A stretch of DNA of 64,000 bases from an uncultured Bacteroidota bacterium. Its GTDB lineage: Bacteria > Bacteroidota > Bacteroidia > Flavobacteriales > Flavobacteriaceae. The DNA is taken from positions 62,001 through 126,000 of the forward strand of contig CACOGA010000001.1 in NCBI GenBank assembly GCA_902626585.1, written 5' to 3'. A program made the translations under genes and the position numbers. Under the pieces are notes generated by a model, which saw nothing but the letters and a program-made list of their open reading frames with translations, was not told the origin of the DNA and did no database searches. Shown here in pieces: positions 35,971 to 45,551 of this stretch (position 1 is the stretch's first letter; every line of letters starts with the position of its first letter).

Positions 35971-37914
35971 AACCCTATTTAACTTTTCTGATAATAATTT
36001 TTTAAGTTTCGAGTAGTTAACCACTTCCTCTAGTGAACTATTGTTTATCTCGTCGCTGCTACTGTTATCAATATATCTATTAACTTTTTTATCAATAAGA
36101 TAACATCTAAAGTTTAAAATTGTTTCGATGGTTAATTGTGCTAGGGTATCTTTTTTGGATTTAGGATATATATTGTTTTTTTCCCAATCGTGAAGAAAAT
36201 ATTTTTCATTATCCATAACTATGTTGGTAACTTCCAATTGTTGTTTATCGCTTAAATCATTAATGAATTTATCTACATTAATTTCTTTATTCTCATTGAA
36301 GGATTCGATGATTCTATAATAAATATTTTTGAAGTCTTCATTTGAAAATTCCATTTCGTCAGTGTGTAGGTCCATGTATATTTTTTCAAAAACTTTAGTA
36401 GTTCTATTTTTAATTTTGGTATCGGTAACACCATCATCATTTTTAGTAAAAACTTCCTCTTTAAAATCAATTTCATCGTTTCCATACAAAATTAATATTT
36501 CGATTATTTTTCTTTCAAGTTCATATAGCTCATCAACATGTTCTTTGTGCTTTTCAGTTTTTACAAGACTTATTGGCTCAAATTCCTTGGCTGGTACTTT
36601 CTTCTGATTATTAAAATCTTTCTTTATAATTTGAGCCAAAGTACTATACAAAACCTGCTCACTAATGTCCATTATTGAAGAACATTCCTTTATATATAAT
36701 TCACGCTTAATTTGATCATTTATTTTTGCAATACTTTCAACCATGTCGCGAATTACCCCAGCTTTTTTTACGGGATCATTTTGTGAGTCACCTAATAATA
36801 AAGCTGCTTTATAAACAATAAAATCTTTAGAGTTTTCAAATAAATATGTTTCAACTTCTTTTAGATTTTTATTTGTAACAAAAGAATCTGGATCATCATT
36901 TTCGGGTAGATTACAAATTTTAACATTCATACCCTGCTCTAAAATCAAATCAATTCCTCTTAAAGCAGCTCGTGAACCAGCAGCATCACCGTCAAAAACA
37001 ACTGTGATATTTTTGGTTAATCTGTTGATCAGCCTAATTTGGTTTTCTGTAAGAGCTGTACCAGATGAAGCAACTACGTTTGTTATCCCGCATTGATGCA
37101 TTTTAATAACATCTGTATACCCCTCAACTAAAAAGCAGTTATCATTTTTGACAATGGATTGTTTACTTTCATAAATTCCATATAAGACTTTACTCTTCTG
37201 ATAAATTAAGCTCTCAGGTGAATTTATATATTTTGCTAAGCTTTTGGAAGCACCTAAAATTCGCCCACCGAATCCCAAGATTCGCCCAGACATACTCCTG
37301 ATAGGAAAAATAACTCTGCCCTTAAATCTGTCAATATTTTCAGATTCTTTAACTATTGTCAGACCAGTTTTTTCTAAAAAATTAATCATATAACCTGCGT
37401 CAATGGCTGCCTTGGAAAAATCATCTTTTACATTTACTGAGTATCCAATTTCAAATTTTTCAATTATTTCATTTTTAAATTGTCGTTCTTTTAAGTAACT
37501 GAGTGCAACTGTTTTACCCTCTTCTTCAAAAAGTTTATTTTTGAAATAATCTTTAGCAAAATCAGAAATTAAGAATAGACTTTCCTTTTCACTATCCTCG
37601 ATGATTTGCTCTTGAGTTCTTTCGGTTTCCTCAACTTCAATGTTGTATTTATTGGCAATATATTTAATTGCCTCTGGATAAGTATACTGTTCATGCTCCA
37701 TCAAAAAAGTTATGACTGTACCTCCCTTACCACTTGAAAAGTCTTTCCAAATCTGCTTTGCAGGAGAAACCATAAAACTTGGCGTTCGCTCTTCTGTAAA
37801 GGGACTTAAACCTTTGTAATTTGAACCAGATTTTTTAAGTTGAACAAAATCTCCTATGATTTCCTCAACGCGAGCAGTTTCAAAAACTTTTTCTATGGTT
37901 CTTTTTGATATCAA
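35965..37914 (-). CDS. dnaG: DNA primase with zinc ligands lost
   Basis: 649 residues, makes RNA primers at the replication fork. N-terminal CHC2-type domain about 5-100, but the four zinc ligands are replaced: the CPFH site reads SPFT (Ser37, Thr40) and the CFGC site reads DFSS (Asp58, Ser61). The surrounding GLSPF, PSFMVSP and GGT signature is intact. The catalytic Toprim domain about 255-380 has VEGYTDV, VASSGTAL and VFDGDAAGSRAALRG with the metal-binding Glu and Asp residues. The C-terminal helicase-binding region (about 420-649) is divergent and Lys-rich. The frame is otherwise whole and overlaps the nadE stop only. Confidence 0.95.
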   Translation of the reverse strand: MISKRTIEKVFETARVEEIIGDFVQLKKSGSNYKGLSPFTEERTPSFMVSPAKQIWKDFSSGKGGTVITFLMEHEQYTYPEAIKYIANKYNIEVEETERTQEQIIEDSEKESLFLISDFAKDYFKNKLFEEEGKTVALSYLKERQFKNEIIEKFEIGYSVNVKDDFSKAAIDAGYMINFLEKTGLTIVKESENIDRFKGRVIFPIRSMSGRILGFGGRILGASKSLAKYINSPESLIYQKSKVLYGIYESKQSIVKNDNCFLVEGYTDVIKMHQCGITNVVASSGTALTENQIRLINRLTKNITVVFDGDAAGSRAALRGIDLILEQGMNVKICNLPENDDPDSFVTNKNLKEVETYLFENSKDFIVYKAALLLGDSQNDPVKKAGVIRDMVESIAKINDQIKRELYIKECSSIMDISEQVLYSTLAQIIKKDFNNQKKVPAKEFEPISLVKTEKHKEHVDELYELERKIIEILILYGNDEIDFKEEVFTKNDDGVTDTKIKNRTTKVFEKIYMDLHTDEMEFSNEDFKNIYYRIIESFNENKEINVDKFINDLSDKQQLEVTNIVMDNEKYFLHDWEKNNIYPKSKKDTLAQLTIETILNFRCYLIDKKVNRYIDNSSSDEINNSSLEEVVNYSKLKKLLSEKLNRVL

Positions 37915-37987
37915 AATAAAAATTTAATTGAGCCTATCAATTTAAGGAATTATTATTTATTTATTATTAATAATAAAATAATTGGTT

Positions 37988-39025
37988 TTATGACTTATTT
38001 GCAAGTTGACCACATGCAGCATCGATGTCCTGACCCCTCGATTTTCTGATTGTCGCTTTGATCTTGTTTGATTCAAGTATTTTAATATACTTACTTAAAA
38101 TATGTGATGATGCTTGAACAAAGTTTTCACCGTCAATATTATTATATTGAATCAAATTTACCTTACTTGGAATTTTTTTACAAAATTCTACTAGTGCTGA
38201 AATATCTGCATCAGTATCATTAACTCCTTCCCAAACAACATATTCATATGTGATTATTTCTTTTGTCTTTTTATACCAGTAATTTAAAGATTCCTGAAGT
38301 TCGCTAAGGTTCATTTTTTCATTGAAAGGCATTATTGATGTTCTTTTTTCATTGATTGCTGAATGAAGCGAAACTGCAAGTTTAAACTTAACTCCAAGAT
38401 CGGCAATTTTTTTTATCATTTTTGGGACACCTGAAGTTGAAACAACAATTCTTTTCTGGGAAATTCCTAGACCTGACTTGGAAGTAATTTTTTCAATTGA
38501 TTTTAAAACATTCTTGTAATTCATCAATGGCTCACCCATTCCCATAAAAACAATATTGGTCAAAGGTCTATCAAAATATTCTTCACTTTGCTGACGGATT
38601 AAAACAACTTGATCATATATTTCATCGGGATTTAAATTTCTCATTCTTTCAAGTTTCGCTGTTGCACAAAACTTACAATTAAGACTACAACCGACCTGGG
38701 ATGAGACACACGCAGTAATTCTATCTTTTGTCGGAATCAAAACACATTCAACAATGTGTCCATCAAAAAGTTTAATGGCATTCTTTATTGTACCATCTGA
38801 GCTTTTTTGCATTCTATCTATCTGTATGTTGTTGATTACAAAATTTTCCTCAAGAAATTTAATAAGGTTTGAAGGGATATTGGTCATTTCGTCAAAACCG
38901 TGTACTGATTTCTTCCAAATCCAATGAATAATTTGCTTTGTTCTGAATGCTTTAAAGGAATTTGATATTAAAATTTCTTTTAATTGATCTTCATTTAATG
39001 ATCTTATATCCTTTTTGGTAACCAA
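37988..39025 (-). CDS. rlmN: Dual-specificity RNA methyltransferase RlmN
   Basis: 345 residues, radical-SAM enzyme methylating C2 of A2503 in 23S rRNA and A37 in tRNA. Radical-SAM cluster CSLNCKFCAT near residue 114, GMGEPLMNY near 162, GVPKMI near 205, and the C-terminal IRKSRGQDIDAACGQL with the methyl-carrying Cys near 338. Length is normal. It is 5 bases from queA, in the minus-strand run from gapN to rlmN. Confidence 0.97.
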   Translation of the reverse strand: MVTKKDIRSLNEDQLKEILISNSFKAFRTKQIIHWIWKKSVHGFDEMTNIPSNLIKFLEENFVINNIQIDRMQKSSDGTIKNAIKLFDGHIVECVLIPTKDRITACVSSQVGCSLNCKFCATAKLERMRNLNPDEIYDQVVLIRQQSEEYFDRPLTNIVFMGMGEPLMNYKNVLKSIEKITSKSGLGISQKRIVVSTSGVPKMIKKIADLGVKFKLAVSLHSAINEKRTSIMPFNEKMNLSELQESLNYWYKKTKEIITYEYVVWEGVNDTDADISALVEFCKKIPSKVNLIQYNNIDGENFVQASSHILSKYIKILESNKIKATIRKSRGQDIDAACGQLANKS

Positions 39026-39030
39026 AATAA

Positions 39031-40080
39031 TTATATAATTAGCATCGAATCTCCATAACTAAAGAAATTGTATTTTTCCTTTATGGCCTCCTCATATGCT
39101 TTCTTTATAAAGTCATTACCCATAAAAGCTGAAGACATCATTAGTAATGTAGACTTTGGCATATGAAAATTTGTTATCATAGAATTTGCAATGGCAAATT
39201 CATATGGTGGAAAAATAAACTTATTTGTCCAACCATCAAATTCGTTTAATGTACCCATAGATGATACTGAACTTTCAATTGCTCTCATAACTGTAGTTCC
39301 TACTGCACATATTCTTCTCTTATTTACTAACCCTTGATTTATCAAATCTGCAGATTCTTGTTCAATTATAACCCTTTCGCTGTCCATTTTATGTTTTGAC
39401 AAATCTTCAACTTCAACAGGGTAAAATGAACCTAGTCCTACATGCAATGTGACCTCTGAAAATTTTATTCCTTTTATTTCAAGTCTCTTTATCAGATGCT
39501 TTGAAAAGTGCAATCCAGCAGTAGGTGCAGCAACAGCCCCTTCGTTTTTAGCATAAATTGTCTGGTACCTTTCCTTATCTTCAGGTTCAACTTCTCTATT
39601 TATATACTTTGGTAATGGAGTTTCTCCTAAATCGATTAATAATTTTCTAAAATCTTCATAACCGACATCACATAAAAATCTGAGAGTTCTTCCTCTTGAT
39701 GTGGTGTTATCAATTACCTCAGCTACAAGAGTATCATCACTGCCAAAATAAAGTTTATTTCCTATTCTAATCTTCCTAGCGGGGTCTACTAAAACATCCC
39801 ATAATCTTTGTTCAGCGTTTAACTCGCGCAGTAAGAAAACCTCAATTCTCGCACCTGTTTTTTCTTTATTCCCATATAAACGAGCAGGAAAAACTTTTGT
39901 ATTATTTAAGATAATAACATCATTTTCATCAAAGTACTCAATCATATCCTTAAATTGCCTATGCTTGATTGAATAGTCTTTTCTGTCTATAACCATTAAT
40001 CTAGCTTCGTCACGATTCTTATTTGGATATTCAGCTACTAATTCTTTAGGTAACTCATAATTAAAATCTGAAAGTTTCAT
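39031..40080 (-). CDS. queA: S-adenosylmethionine:tRNA ribosyltransferase-isomerase
   Basis: 349 residues from the ATG at 40078-40080, which gives the standard N-terminus [19 protein letters not shown]; ATGs 10 and 2 codons upstream are also in frame but extend beyond the family start. It forms epoxyqueuosine in tRNA. Conserved motifs: [23 protein letters not shown] near residue 60, [14 protein letters not shown] near 175, THVGLG-like [10 protein letters not shown] near 211. It implies a queuosine pathway elsewhere in the genome. Confidence 0.97.
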   Translation of the reverse strand: MKLSDFNYELPKELVAEYPNKNRDEARLMVIDRKDYSIKHRQFKDMIEYFDENDVIILNNTKVFPARLYGNKEKTGARIEVFLLRELNAEQRLWDVLVDPARKIRIGNKLYFGSDDTLVAEVIDNTTSRGRTLRFLCDVGYEDFRKLLIDLGETPLPKYINREVEPEDKERYQTIYAKNEGAVAAPTAGLHFSKHLIKRLEIKGIKFSEVTLHVGLGSFYPVEVEDLSKHKMDSERVIIEQESADLINQGLVNKRRICAVGTTVMRAIESSVSSMGTLNEFDGWTNKFIFPPYEFAIANSMITNFHMPKSTLLMMSSAFMGNDFIKKAYEEAIKEKYNFFSYGDSMLII

Positions 40081-40153
40081 TCTCATATTGAAGTATTTTA
40101 AAAGTTGCAAATATACAATCTTGAAATAGGGGATGTCAAGTAATTAAAGATAT

Positions 40154-41398
40154 TTATTGAGAAGAAATACCTATTTTTTCAAGATCTAACCAGAAAGAAT
40201 TATAGGATTTTGTCACCACTTGTGGATTACAAATTATAATATTAGTTTTCATTGCCAAACATGCAAATGACATTGCCATTCTATGATCATCATACGTATC
40301 AACCATAATATCAGGCATTAAAGTACCTTTGTTTGTAAAACTAATTGAGTCACTTGTAATTTTTACTTTTAAACCAAATTTACAAAGCTCATTACTTAAG
40401 GCTAAAAGACGATCAGTCTCCTTAATCTTGAGGGTATGAAGACCGGTTAAATAACATTTTACTCCTAGTCCTAAACAAGTTACACAGATTGTTTGTGCCA
40501 AATCAGGATTAGAGCTCATATCCATGGAAAATTCAGAGATATCAGATTTTATCTTTTCAAGTTTTATTTTTTCACCAATGTGAATTGTTTTTACTCCAAA
40601 CTGTTTATATATTTCAGAAACTGCAGAGTCACCTTGTAAACTTTTAATATTAAATTTTGATAAAACCAAACTGTATCCGATTTCTGACATTGCAACAATT
40701 GAATAAAAATAAGAAGCAGAGGACCAATCTGAATCTATATGAACTTTAATATTATTTATATTTTGAGATTCATATACTCTAAAATAATTCCTTCTTGAAA
40801 TAATTCTAACCCCAATTTTTTTTAATAGACTTATTGTCATATCAATATAAGGTGTAGAAGTTTCTCTACCTACAAGCTCTATTTCTAAACCACCCTCTAT
40901 CTTTGGAGCTATCAGTAATAGAGATGATATGTACTGACTACTTTTAGATTTGTCAATCTGTAATTTCTTAGCATATAATTTTGCAGGCCTAATCAAAATA
41001 GGCGGATAGCCCTCTTTATCTAAATACTCAATTGAAGCGCCTATTTGTCTAAGAGAGTCAACTAATATTTTAATTGGACGATTATGCATTCTTTTTGACC
41101 CTATTAACTGAATGTCAACTTGTGTTGTTAAGGCGATGTAAGAAGTTAAAAATCTAATCGAAGTCCCCGCATGACCTACATTAATAACCTTAGATTTTGT
41201 ATTAATTGCGTTAAGCAAATAATTTGTATCATCTGAGTTTGATATATTTTCAAAATAAATATTTTCAAATAATGAACTCAAAATAATTAACCTGTTTGAT
41301 TCACTTTTAGAACCCGGTATAATTATATTCGCATGCTTAGGCTTAGCTTTCTTTAAATATAATTTAGTCAAGCTTTTCATTTGTGTGGTGTCTTTCAT
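40154..41398 (-). CDS. aroA: 3-phosphoshikimate 1-carboxyvinyltransferase (EPSP synthase)
   Basis: 414 residues, shikimate pathway. Conserved GSKSESNRLIIL near residue 28 (substrate-binding Lys and Ser), HAGTSIRFLTSYIAL near 75, and the C-terminal YDDHRMAMSFACLAM near 365 (DDHRMAM is diagnostic). It overlaps the MazG-like gene upstream by 35 bases from this start, or 17 from the ATG six codons later (41380). The second start is plausible, since the family N-terminus begins only about 20 residues before GSKSESN. Confidence 0.96.
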   Translation of the reverse strand: MKDTTQMKSLTKLYLKKAKPKHANIIIPGSKSESNRLIILSSLFENIYFENISNSDDTNYLLNAINTKSKVINVGHAGTSIRFLTSYIALTTQVDIQLIGSKRMHNRPIKILVDSLRQIGASIEYLDKEGYPPILIRPAKLYAKKLQIDKSKSSQYISSLLLIAPKIEGGLEIELVGRETSTPYIDMTISLLKKIGVRIISRRNYFRVYESQNINNIKVHIDSDWSSASYFYSIVAMSEIGYSLVLSKFNIKSLQGDSAVSEIYKQFGVKTIHIGEKIKLEKIKSDISEFSMDMSSNPDLAQTICVTCLGLGVKCYLTGLHTLKIKETDRLLALSNELCKFGLKVKITSDSISFTNKGTLMPDIMVDTYDDHRMAMSFACLAMKTNIIICNPQVVTKSYNSFWLDLEKIGISSQ

Positions 41399-41690
41399 GA
41401 TCTCTATTTGCCTTCACATCCAACCTTTCATCAAAAGCAGTTTGAAGATCTACGCCAGTTTGATTAGCAAGACATAGTAAAACAAATAAAACATCTGAGA
41501 GTTCACCAGCTAAGTCAATCTCCTTATCAGATTCCTTGTAGCTTTGTTCTCCATATTTTCTTGAAATTATTCTTGCTACTTCACCAACCTCCTCTGTCAA
41601 TTGAGCCATATTAGTTAACTCGTTAAAATATCTAACACCATGATTTTTAATCCAGTTATCGACTTTAATTTGCAAATTTTTTATTTCCAT
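41364..41690 (-). CDS. MazG-like nucleotide pyrophosphohydrolase
   Basis: 108 residues. MazG-family helical fold with metal-binding residues in LTEEVGEVARIISRKYGE (EExxE near residue 31) and GELSDVLFVLLCLANQ (ExxD near residue 62). Single-domain members hydrolyse NTPs or dNTPs to NMP and pyrophosphate, acting as house-cleaning enzymes. No second MazG domain. It is in the run of translation and shikimate genes and overlaps aroA; it follows the metalloprotease by 11 bases. Confidence 0.9.
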   Translation of the reverse strand: MEIKNLQIKVDNWIKNHGVRYFNELTNMAQLTEEVGEVARIISRKYGEQSYKESDKEIDLAGELSDVLFVLLCLANQTGVDLQTAFDERLDVKANRDHERHHTNEKLD

Positions 41691-41701
41691 TTTTTATTTT
41701 A

Positions 41702-44152
41702 TTAACTGATTTTTAAAGCTGTATCAATCATCGAAATACAATAATTAAGATGGTTTTTTGTGTTTTCTTCTGAATATTTTTTAATCGATTTTTTTAGTTC
41801 CTTTCTTAATTCAAGCATTGTACCCATTGTCACAGACCTAATATCAGAGACATCAACCTTAACATTTGTAATATAGTCCTGCCACCCAGACCTTGAGGGT
41901 TGGTCATTCTCCATAAGGAATACTAATCTTGAAATATAACTTCTTTGTAAGTTTCGTCTATATACATCAATACTGTTTCCCTTATTTAACTCTGACCAGA
42001 TTCCATCTTTTAAGTCATCCATCATCTCACCAAGCGAATAGGCACTTAATCCATTGAGTGCTTCGTTTTCAATTATTCTTGCCATTCTTCCAAAATCAAG
42101 TATCCTATTAAGATAACTGGACTGCAATGATCTAATCCTTTCCGTCGTTCCTGCGTATTCGATTTTATTAAGGATTTCTTTATTAATCATCCAATTGGGA
42201 GTTTCAAATAAGTTGTCATTTAAAAACTTTATACAAGCCTTTTGATGGTCTTTATCAACATGGGTATAAACAGCACCATCTTGGTCAGAAGTTTTATAAT
42301 ATTGATAAACTCCACCTACATTTGTAGTAACATGCCCCATATATCTTCTAAATTGAGATAAAACACTATTATATAAATCTTCTAAATTTTCATAATCCTC
42401 CCCTTCAGTGGTTGTCCAATCGATTAAATTTGGAACAATTCTTTTGAGATTTGCTATTCCGTATTCACTTGCTTTAATTGCATTATCTCCTAAATCCTCT
42501 GTTTGAGAACTAGGGTCAATTCCAGGATCACCATAGCGATATGCTAAATCGTCTTCCTTTTCTCTAATCCAACTTCTCAAAATAGCTTTTTCTTCGTCCT
42601 CGGACACGTCTAATATAGGTTTGTATCCCCATTTGATTGAATATTTGTCATAGACTCCAATATTTGGTGTATCCCAATAGGATGGCATTAGTGCTACACC
42701 CTCATCACCTGGCTGAGCAACATAATTCCATCTTGCATAATCCATTATGGATGGAGAAGTTCCATATTTTTTTGTAAATGTTGCAGACCTCAATGAATCA
42801 ACTGGGTACGCACTACTGCTACCCATGTTATGAGGCAAACCAATTGCATGACCAACTTCATGAGCTGCTATAAATCTTACGCCCTCGCCTGCTATTTCAT
42901 TTTTTAATTCGATTGACCGAGCTTCGGGGTTAACGGCACCAGTTTGTACTATCCACCAATCCCGCGATAGTTTTAAAACATTATGGTACCAATTAATATC
43001 AAATTGCAAAATCTCTCCCGACCTTGGGTCAGCTACCTGTCCACCATTTGCATTAATTGTGCTTGATGCCAAATATCGGAAAACAGAATTTCGAATATCT
43101 TCTGAGCTCCAATCAGGATCTTCATCTTTAGAAGGTGGGTCTTTTGCAATAATTGCATTTTTAAACCCTGCTTCTTCAAAGGCAGCTTGCCAATCCTCAA
43201 TACCTTGCTTAATATATTTTCTCCACTTTATCGGTGTACCTGGATCAATATAGAATACAATAGGATTTTTAGGCTCAACAAGTTGACCTAGCTTAAATCT
43301 TTCTATATCTTCATCTCTGACTTCAAGTCTCCATCTTTTTAAATATCTGACCGTTTCAGCCTCTTGATTATCCAAGCCATAATCAGTTTGTCTTGACGTT
43401 ATCCACCCAACCCTTTGATCAAAATACCTTCTTTTCATTGGTACTTTTGGTAACAAAATCATAGAATTATTTAATAACATGGAAATTTGACCATTTCTTG
43501 AATCTGAGGATTTATATGTTTTTATATGTTTTGCTTCGATATTCAAAGGATAGCTTTTTATTGATTCAATCATTGAGAGTTTAGTGTCGAGCCCTGATAA
43601 TTTGTATGATTTCCTTGATCTTTGAGGAAACCCAAACGCTTTGATATCAGATTTATATAAACTTGTAACATCAATAACAAGCGAGTTCTTATTTTCGTTT
43701 TTGGTTTTGATTTTAAAACTGGCAATTATTGGTTCAAAATTTGAATTGGACACTGCTTCTTTTATGGGAAGTGAGTCATTAGCAAAATTTGCATATGATG
43801 CTACTCTTAAAAGTATATTATTTTCAAATCTTTCCCATCTTAAGACCTGCTCACTTAGCTTATGAGCACGTAAAGGTAATTCAGTTGCCATTTTTACAAC
43901 CCTAGTAACCATCATCATATCTCTTCCCAAAAGACTGTCATTAATTTCATAATAATATTTATCATCTATTTTATGAACGTCAAATAAACCATTACTTGTG
44001 ATTGCTTTATCGTTAATTATATCAGAATAACTTTTCTCCTTTTTTTCGGCTTTAGGCTTTTCATCATCGTCCTTAGGTTTTTCTTCATTAGTTTGCGATA
44101 ATGTAATTAAAGTAAATAAGAACAGTGAAGTAAAAAGTATAAGTTTTTTCAT
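41702..44152 (-). CDS. Secreted zinc-dependent metalloprotease (metzincin, DUF5117/DUF4953-type)
   Basis: 816 residues. Signal peptide about 1-19 (MKKLILFTSLFLFTLITLSQ), followed by a charged Lys/Glu stretch. The zinc site is HEVGHAIGLPHN near residue 431, an HExxHxxGxxH metzincin motif, and the surrounding DPRSGEIL and SPSIMDYARWNYVAQPGDEGV patterns match large Bacteroidota metalloproteases of this type (the SIMDYA Met-turn follows). N-terminal beta domain about 35-310. It probably degrades protein in the periplasm or outside the cell. It stands between mazG-like and dtd, which are otherwise neighbours in related genomes by recollection. Confidence 0.88.
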   Translation of the reverse strand: MKKLILFTSLFLFTLITLSQTNEEKPKDDDEKPKAEKKEKSYSDIINDKAITSNGLFDVHKIDDKYYYEINDSLLGRDMMMVTRVVKMATELPLRAHKLSEQVLRWERFENNILLRVASYANFANDSLPIKEAVSNSNFEPIIASFKIKTKNENKNSLVIDVTSLYKSDIKAFGFPQRSRKSYKLSGLDTKLSMIESIKSYPLNIEAKHIKTYKSSDSRNGQISMLLNNSMILLPKVPMKRRYFDQRVGWITSRQTDYGLDNQEAETVRYLKRWRLEVRDEDIERFKLGQLVEPKNPIVFYIDPGTPIKWRKYIKQGIEDWQAAFEEAGFKNAIIAKDPPSKDEDPDWSSEDIRNSVFRYLASSTINANGGQVADPRSGEILQFDINWYHNVLKLSRDWWIVQTGAVNPEARSIELKNEIAGEGVRFIAAHEVGHAIGLPHNMGSSSAYPVDSLRSATFTKKYGTSPSIMDYARWNYVAQPGDEGVALMPSYWDTPNIGVYDKYSIKWGYKPILDVSEDEEKAILRSWIREKEDDLAYRYGDPGIDPSSQTEDLGDNAIKASEYGIANLKRIVPNLIDWTTTEGEDYENLEDLYNSVLSQFRRYMGHVTTNVGGVYQYYKTSDQDGAVYTHVDKDHQKACIKFLNDNLFETPNWMINKEILNKIEYAGTTERIRSLQSSYLNRILDFGRMARIIENEALNGLSAYSLGEMMDDLKDGIWSELNKGNSIDVYRRNLQRSYISRLVFLMENDQPSRSGWQDYITNVKVDVSDIRSVTMGTMLELRKELKKSIKKYSEENTKNHLNYCISMIDTALKIS

Positions 44153-44176
44153 GTGTATATACGTTTTAATAGTGAT

Positions 44177-44617
44177 TTAATTTTCTAAGATTATGGTTAC
44201 AGGTCCATCGTTAATTAAGTTAATTTTCATGTCCGCACCAAATTTTCCGGTTTTAATTTTTGTGTTTACAAATTTTTTTAATTCTTCAATAAAGCTATTA
44301 TATATTTTTATCGCATTTTCAGGGTCCGCTGCTTTGATAAAACTTGGTCTATTCCCCTTTTTTGTATCTGCGTATAGTGTAAATTGACTGACTAAGAGAA
44401 TTTCTCCATTAATATCATTTATATTTTTATTCATCTTACCAAATTCATCGTTAAATATGCGCAACTTAGAGATTTTACTAGCTAATTTGTTCAATACGCT
44501 AAGATCATCTTTTTGAGAAATTCCTATAAAAATTACCATTCCATATCCAATTGACGAAAAAATTTTTTTCTCAATTTTTAGATTGCAATTTATCACTCTC
44601 TGAATCAGTAACTTCAA
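44177..44617 (-). CDS. dtd: D-aminoacyl-tRNA deacylase
   Basis: 146 residues, normal. It hydrolyses D-amino acids (and Gly from tRNA-Ala) mischarged onto tRNA. Diagnostic motifs: LVSQFTLYADTKKGNRPSF near residue 76 and GKFGADMKINLINDGPVTI near 126, the latter carrying the cis-Pro GPVT. It ends the stretch rsgA-dtd, one base after rsgA. Confidence 0.97.
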   Translation of the reverse strand: MKLLIQRVINCNLKIEKKIFSSIGYGMVIFIGISQKDDLSVLNKLASKISKLRIFNDEFGKMNKNINDINGEILLVSQFTLYADTKKGNRPSFIKAADPENAIKIYNSFIEELKKFVNTKIKTGKFGADMKINLINDGPVTIILEN

Positions 44618-44618
44618 T

Positions 44619-45548
44619 TTACCTATGTTTTAAATTATCGTCATTCATAATTTGAATATAACTATCATATCTTGATTTTGATATTTCTTCTAAATCAACC
44701 TTACTTTTGATAGAGCATTTTGGCTCATTTAAATGCATACAATTATTAAACTTGCATTTTGATTTCAACTTTAAGAATTCTGGAAAAAAATTCCCTATTT
44801 CCTCTTTGTTAAAATTAACCAATCCAAAACCTTTAATCCCTGGCGTATCAATCAATTTCACACCATTATCCAAATCGTGAAGTTCAGCGTACGTTGTTGT
44901 ATGCTTACCTTGTAAATATTGATCAGAGATATTACCCACTTTCAAGTTTAATGTCTTGTCTATTGCATTTATCAAAGAAGTTTTACCTACCCCAGAATGC
45001 CCCCCTAGCATTATTGTCTTGTTAGAAATTTTTTTCATAAGTTTTTTGATTCCTAGCCCTGTCAAGGTTGAGGTCTTCAGAGTTTCATATCCAATATTGT
45101 CATAAATATTTATCATGGAATTTAATAAGAAATGATCATCTTCATCATAAATATCACATTTGTTGAAAACCAATATGGTTTTAATCGAATATGCCTCAGC
45201 ACTTACTAAAAACCTGTCAATAAAGCTAGTGGTTGTAATTGGATTTTTTGCAGTTACAACAAGTAAAAGAAGATCAATGTTTGATGCTAAAATATGGGTT
45301 TGCTTTGAAAGGTTTACCGATTTTCTTAAAATATAATTTCTTCGATCATGAATTTTTTGAATAATACCGATTTTTTGTAGGTCATGTTCTTCAACAATAA
45401 ATTCGACAATGTCTCCAACGACTACTGGATTTGTACTATTTATATTTTTCAGTCTTAATTTTCCCTTAATCTTACAATCATAAATATTTCCACCCTCAGT
45501 TTTTACTGAATACCATGAACCCGTCGATTTGTAAACTAAACCTTTCAA
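44619..45548 (-). CDS. rsgA: Ribosome small-subunit GTPase RsgA
   Basis: 309 residues. OB-fold domain about 1-70, circularly permuted GTPase (order G4 FNKCD near 133, then G1 GGHSGVGKTSLINAI near 183, then G3 DTPGIKGFG near 227), and a C-terminal zinc knuckle CKFNNCMHLNEPKC near 265-278. It acts late in 30S subunit maturation. It is 3 bases after the DAHP synthase/chorismate mutase gene and 1 base before dtd. Confidence 0.97.
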   Translation of the reverse strand: MKGLVYKSTGSWYSVKTEGGNIYDCKIKGKLRLKNINSTNPVVVGDIVEFIVEEHDLQKIGIIQKIHDRRNYILRKSVNLSKQTHILASNIDLLLLVVTAKNPITTTSFIDRFLVSAEAYSIKTILVFNKCDIYDEDDHFLLNSMINIYDNIGYETLKTSTLTGLGIKKLMKKISNKTIMLGGHSGVGKTSLINAIDKTLNLKVGNISDQYLQGKHTTTYAELHDLDNGVKLIDTPGIKGFGLVNFNKEEIGNFFPEFLKLKSKCKFNNCMHLNEPKCSIKSKVDLEEISKSRYDSYIQIMNDDNLKHR

Positions 45549-45551
45549 TTA

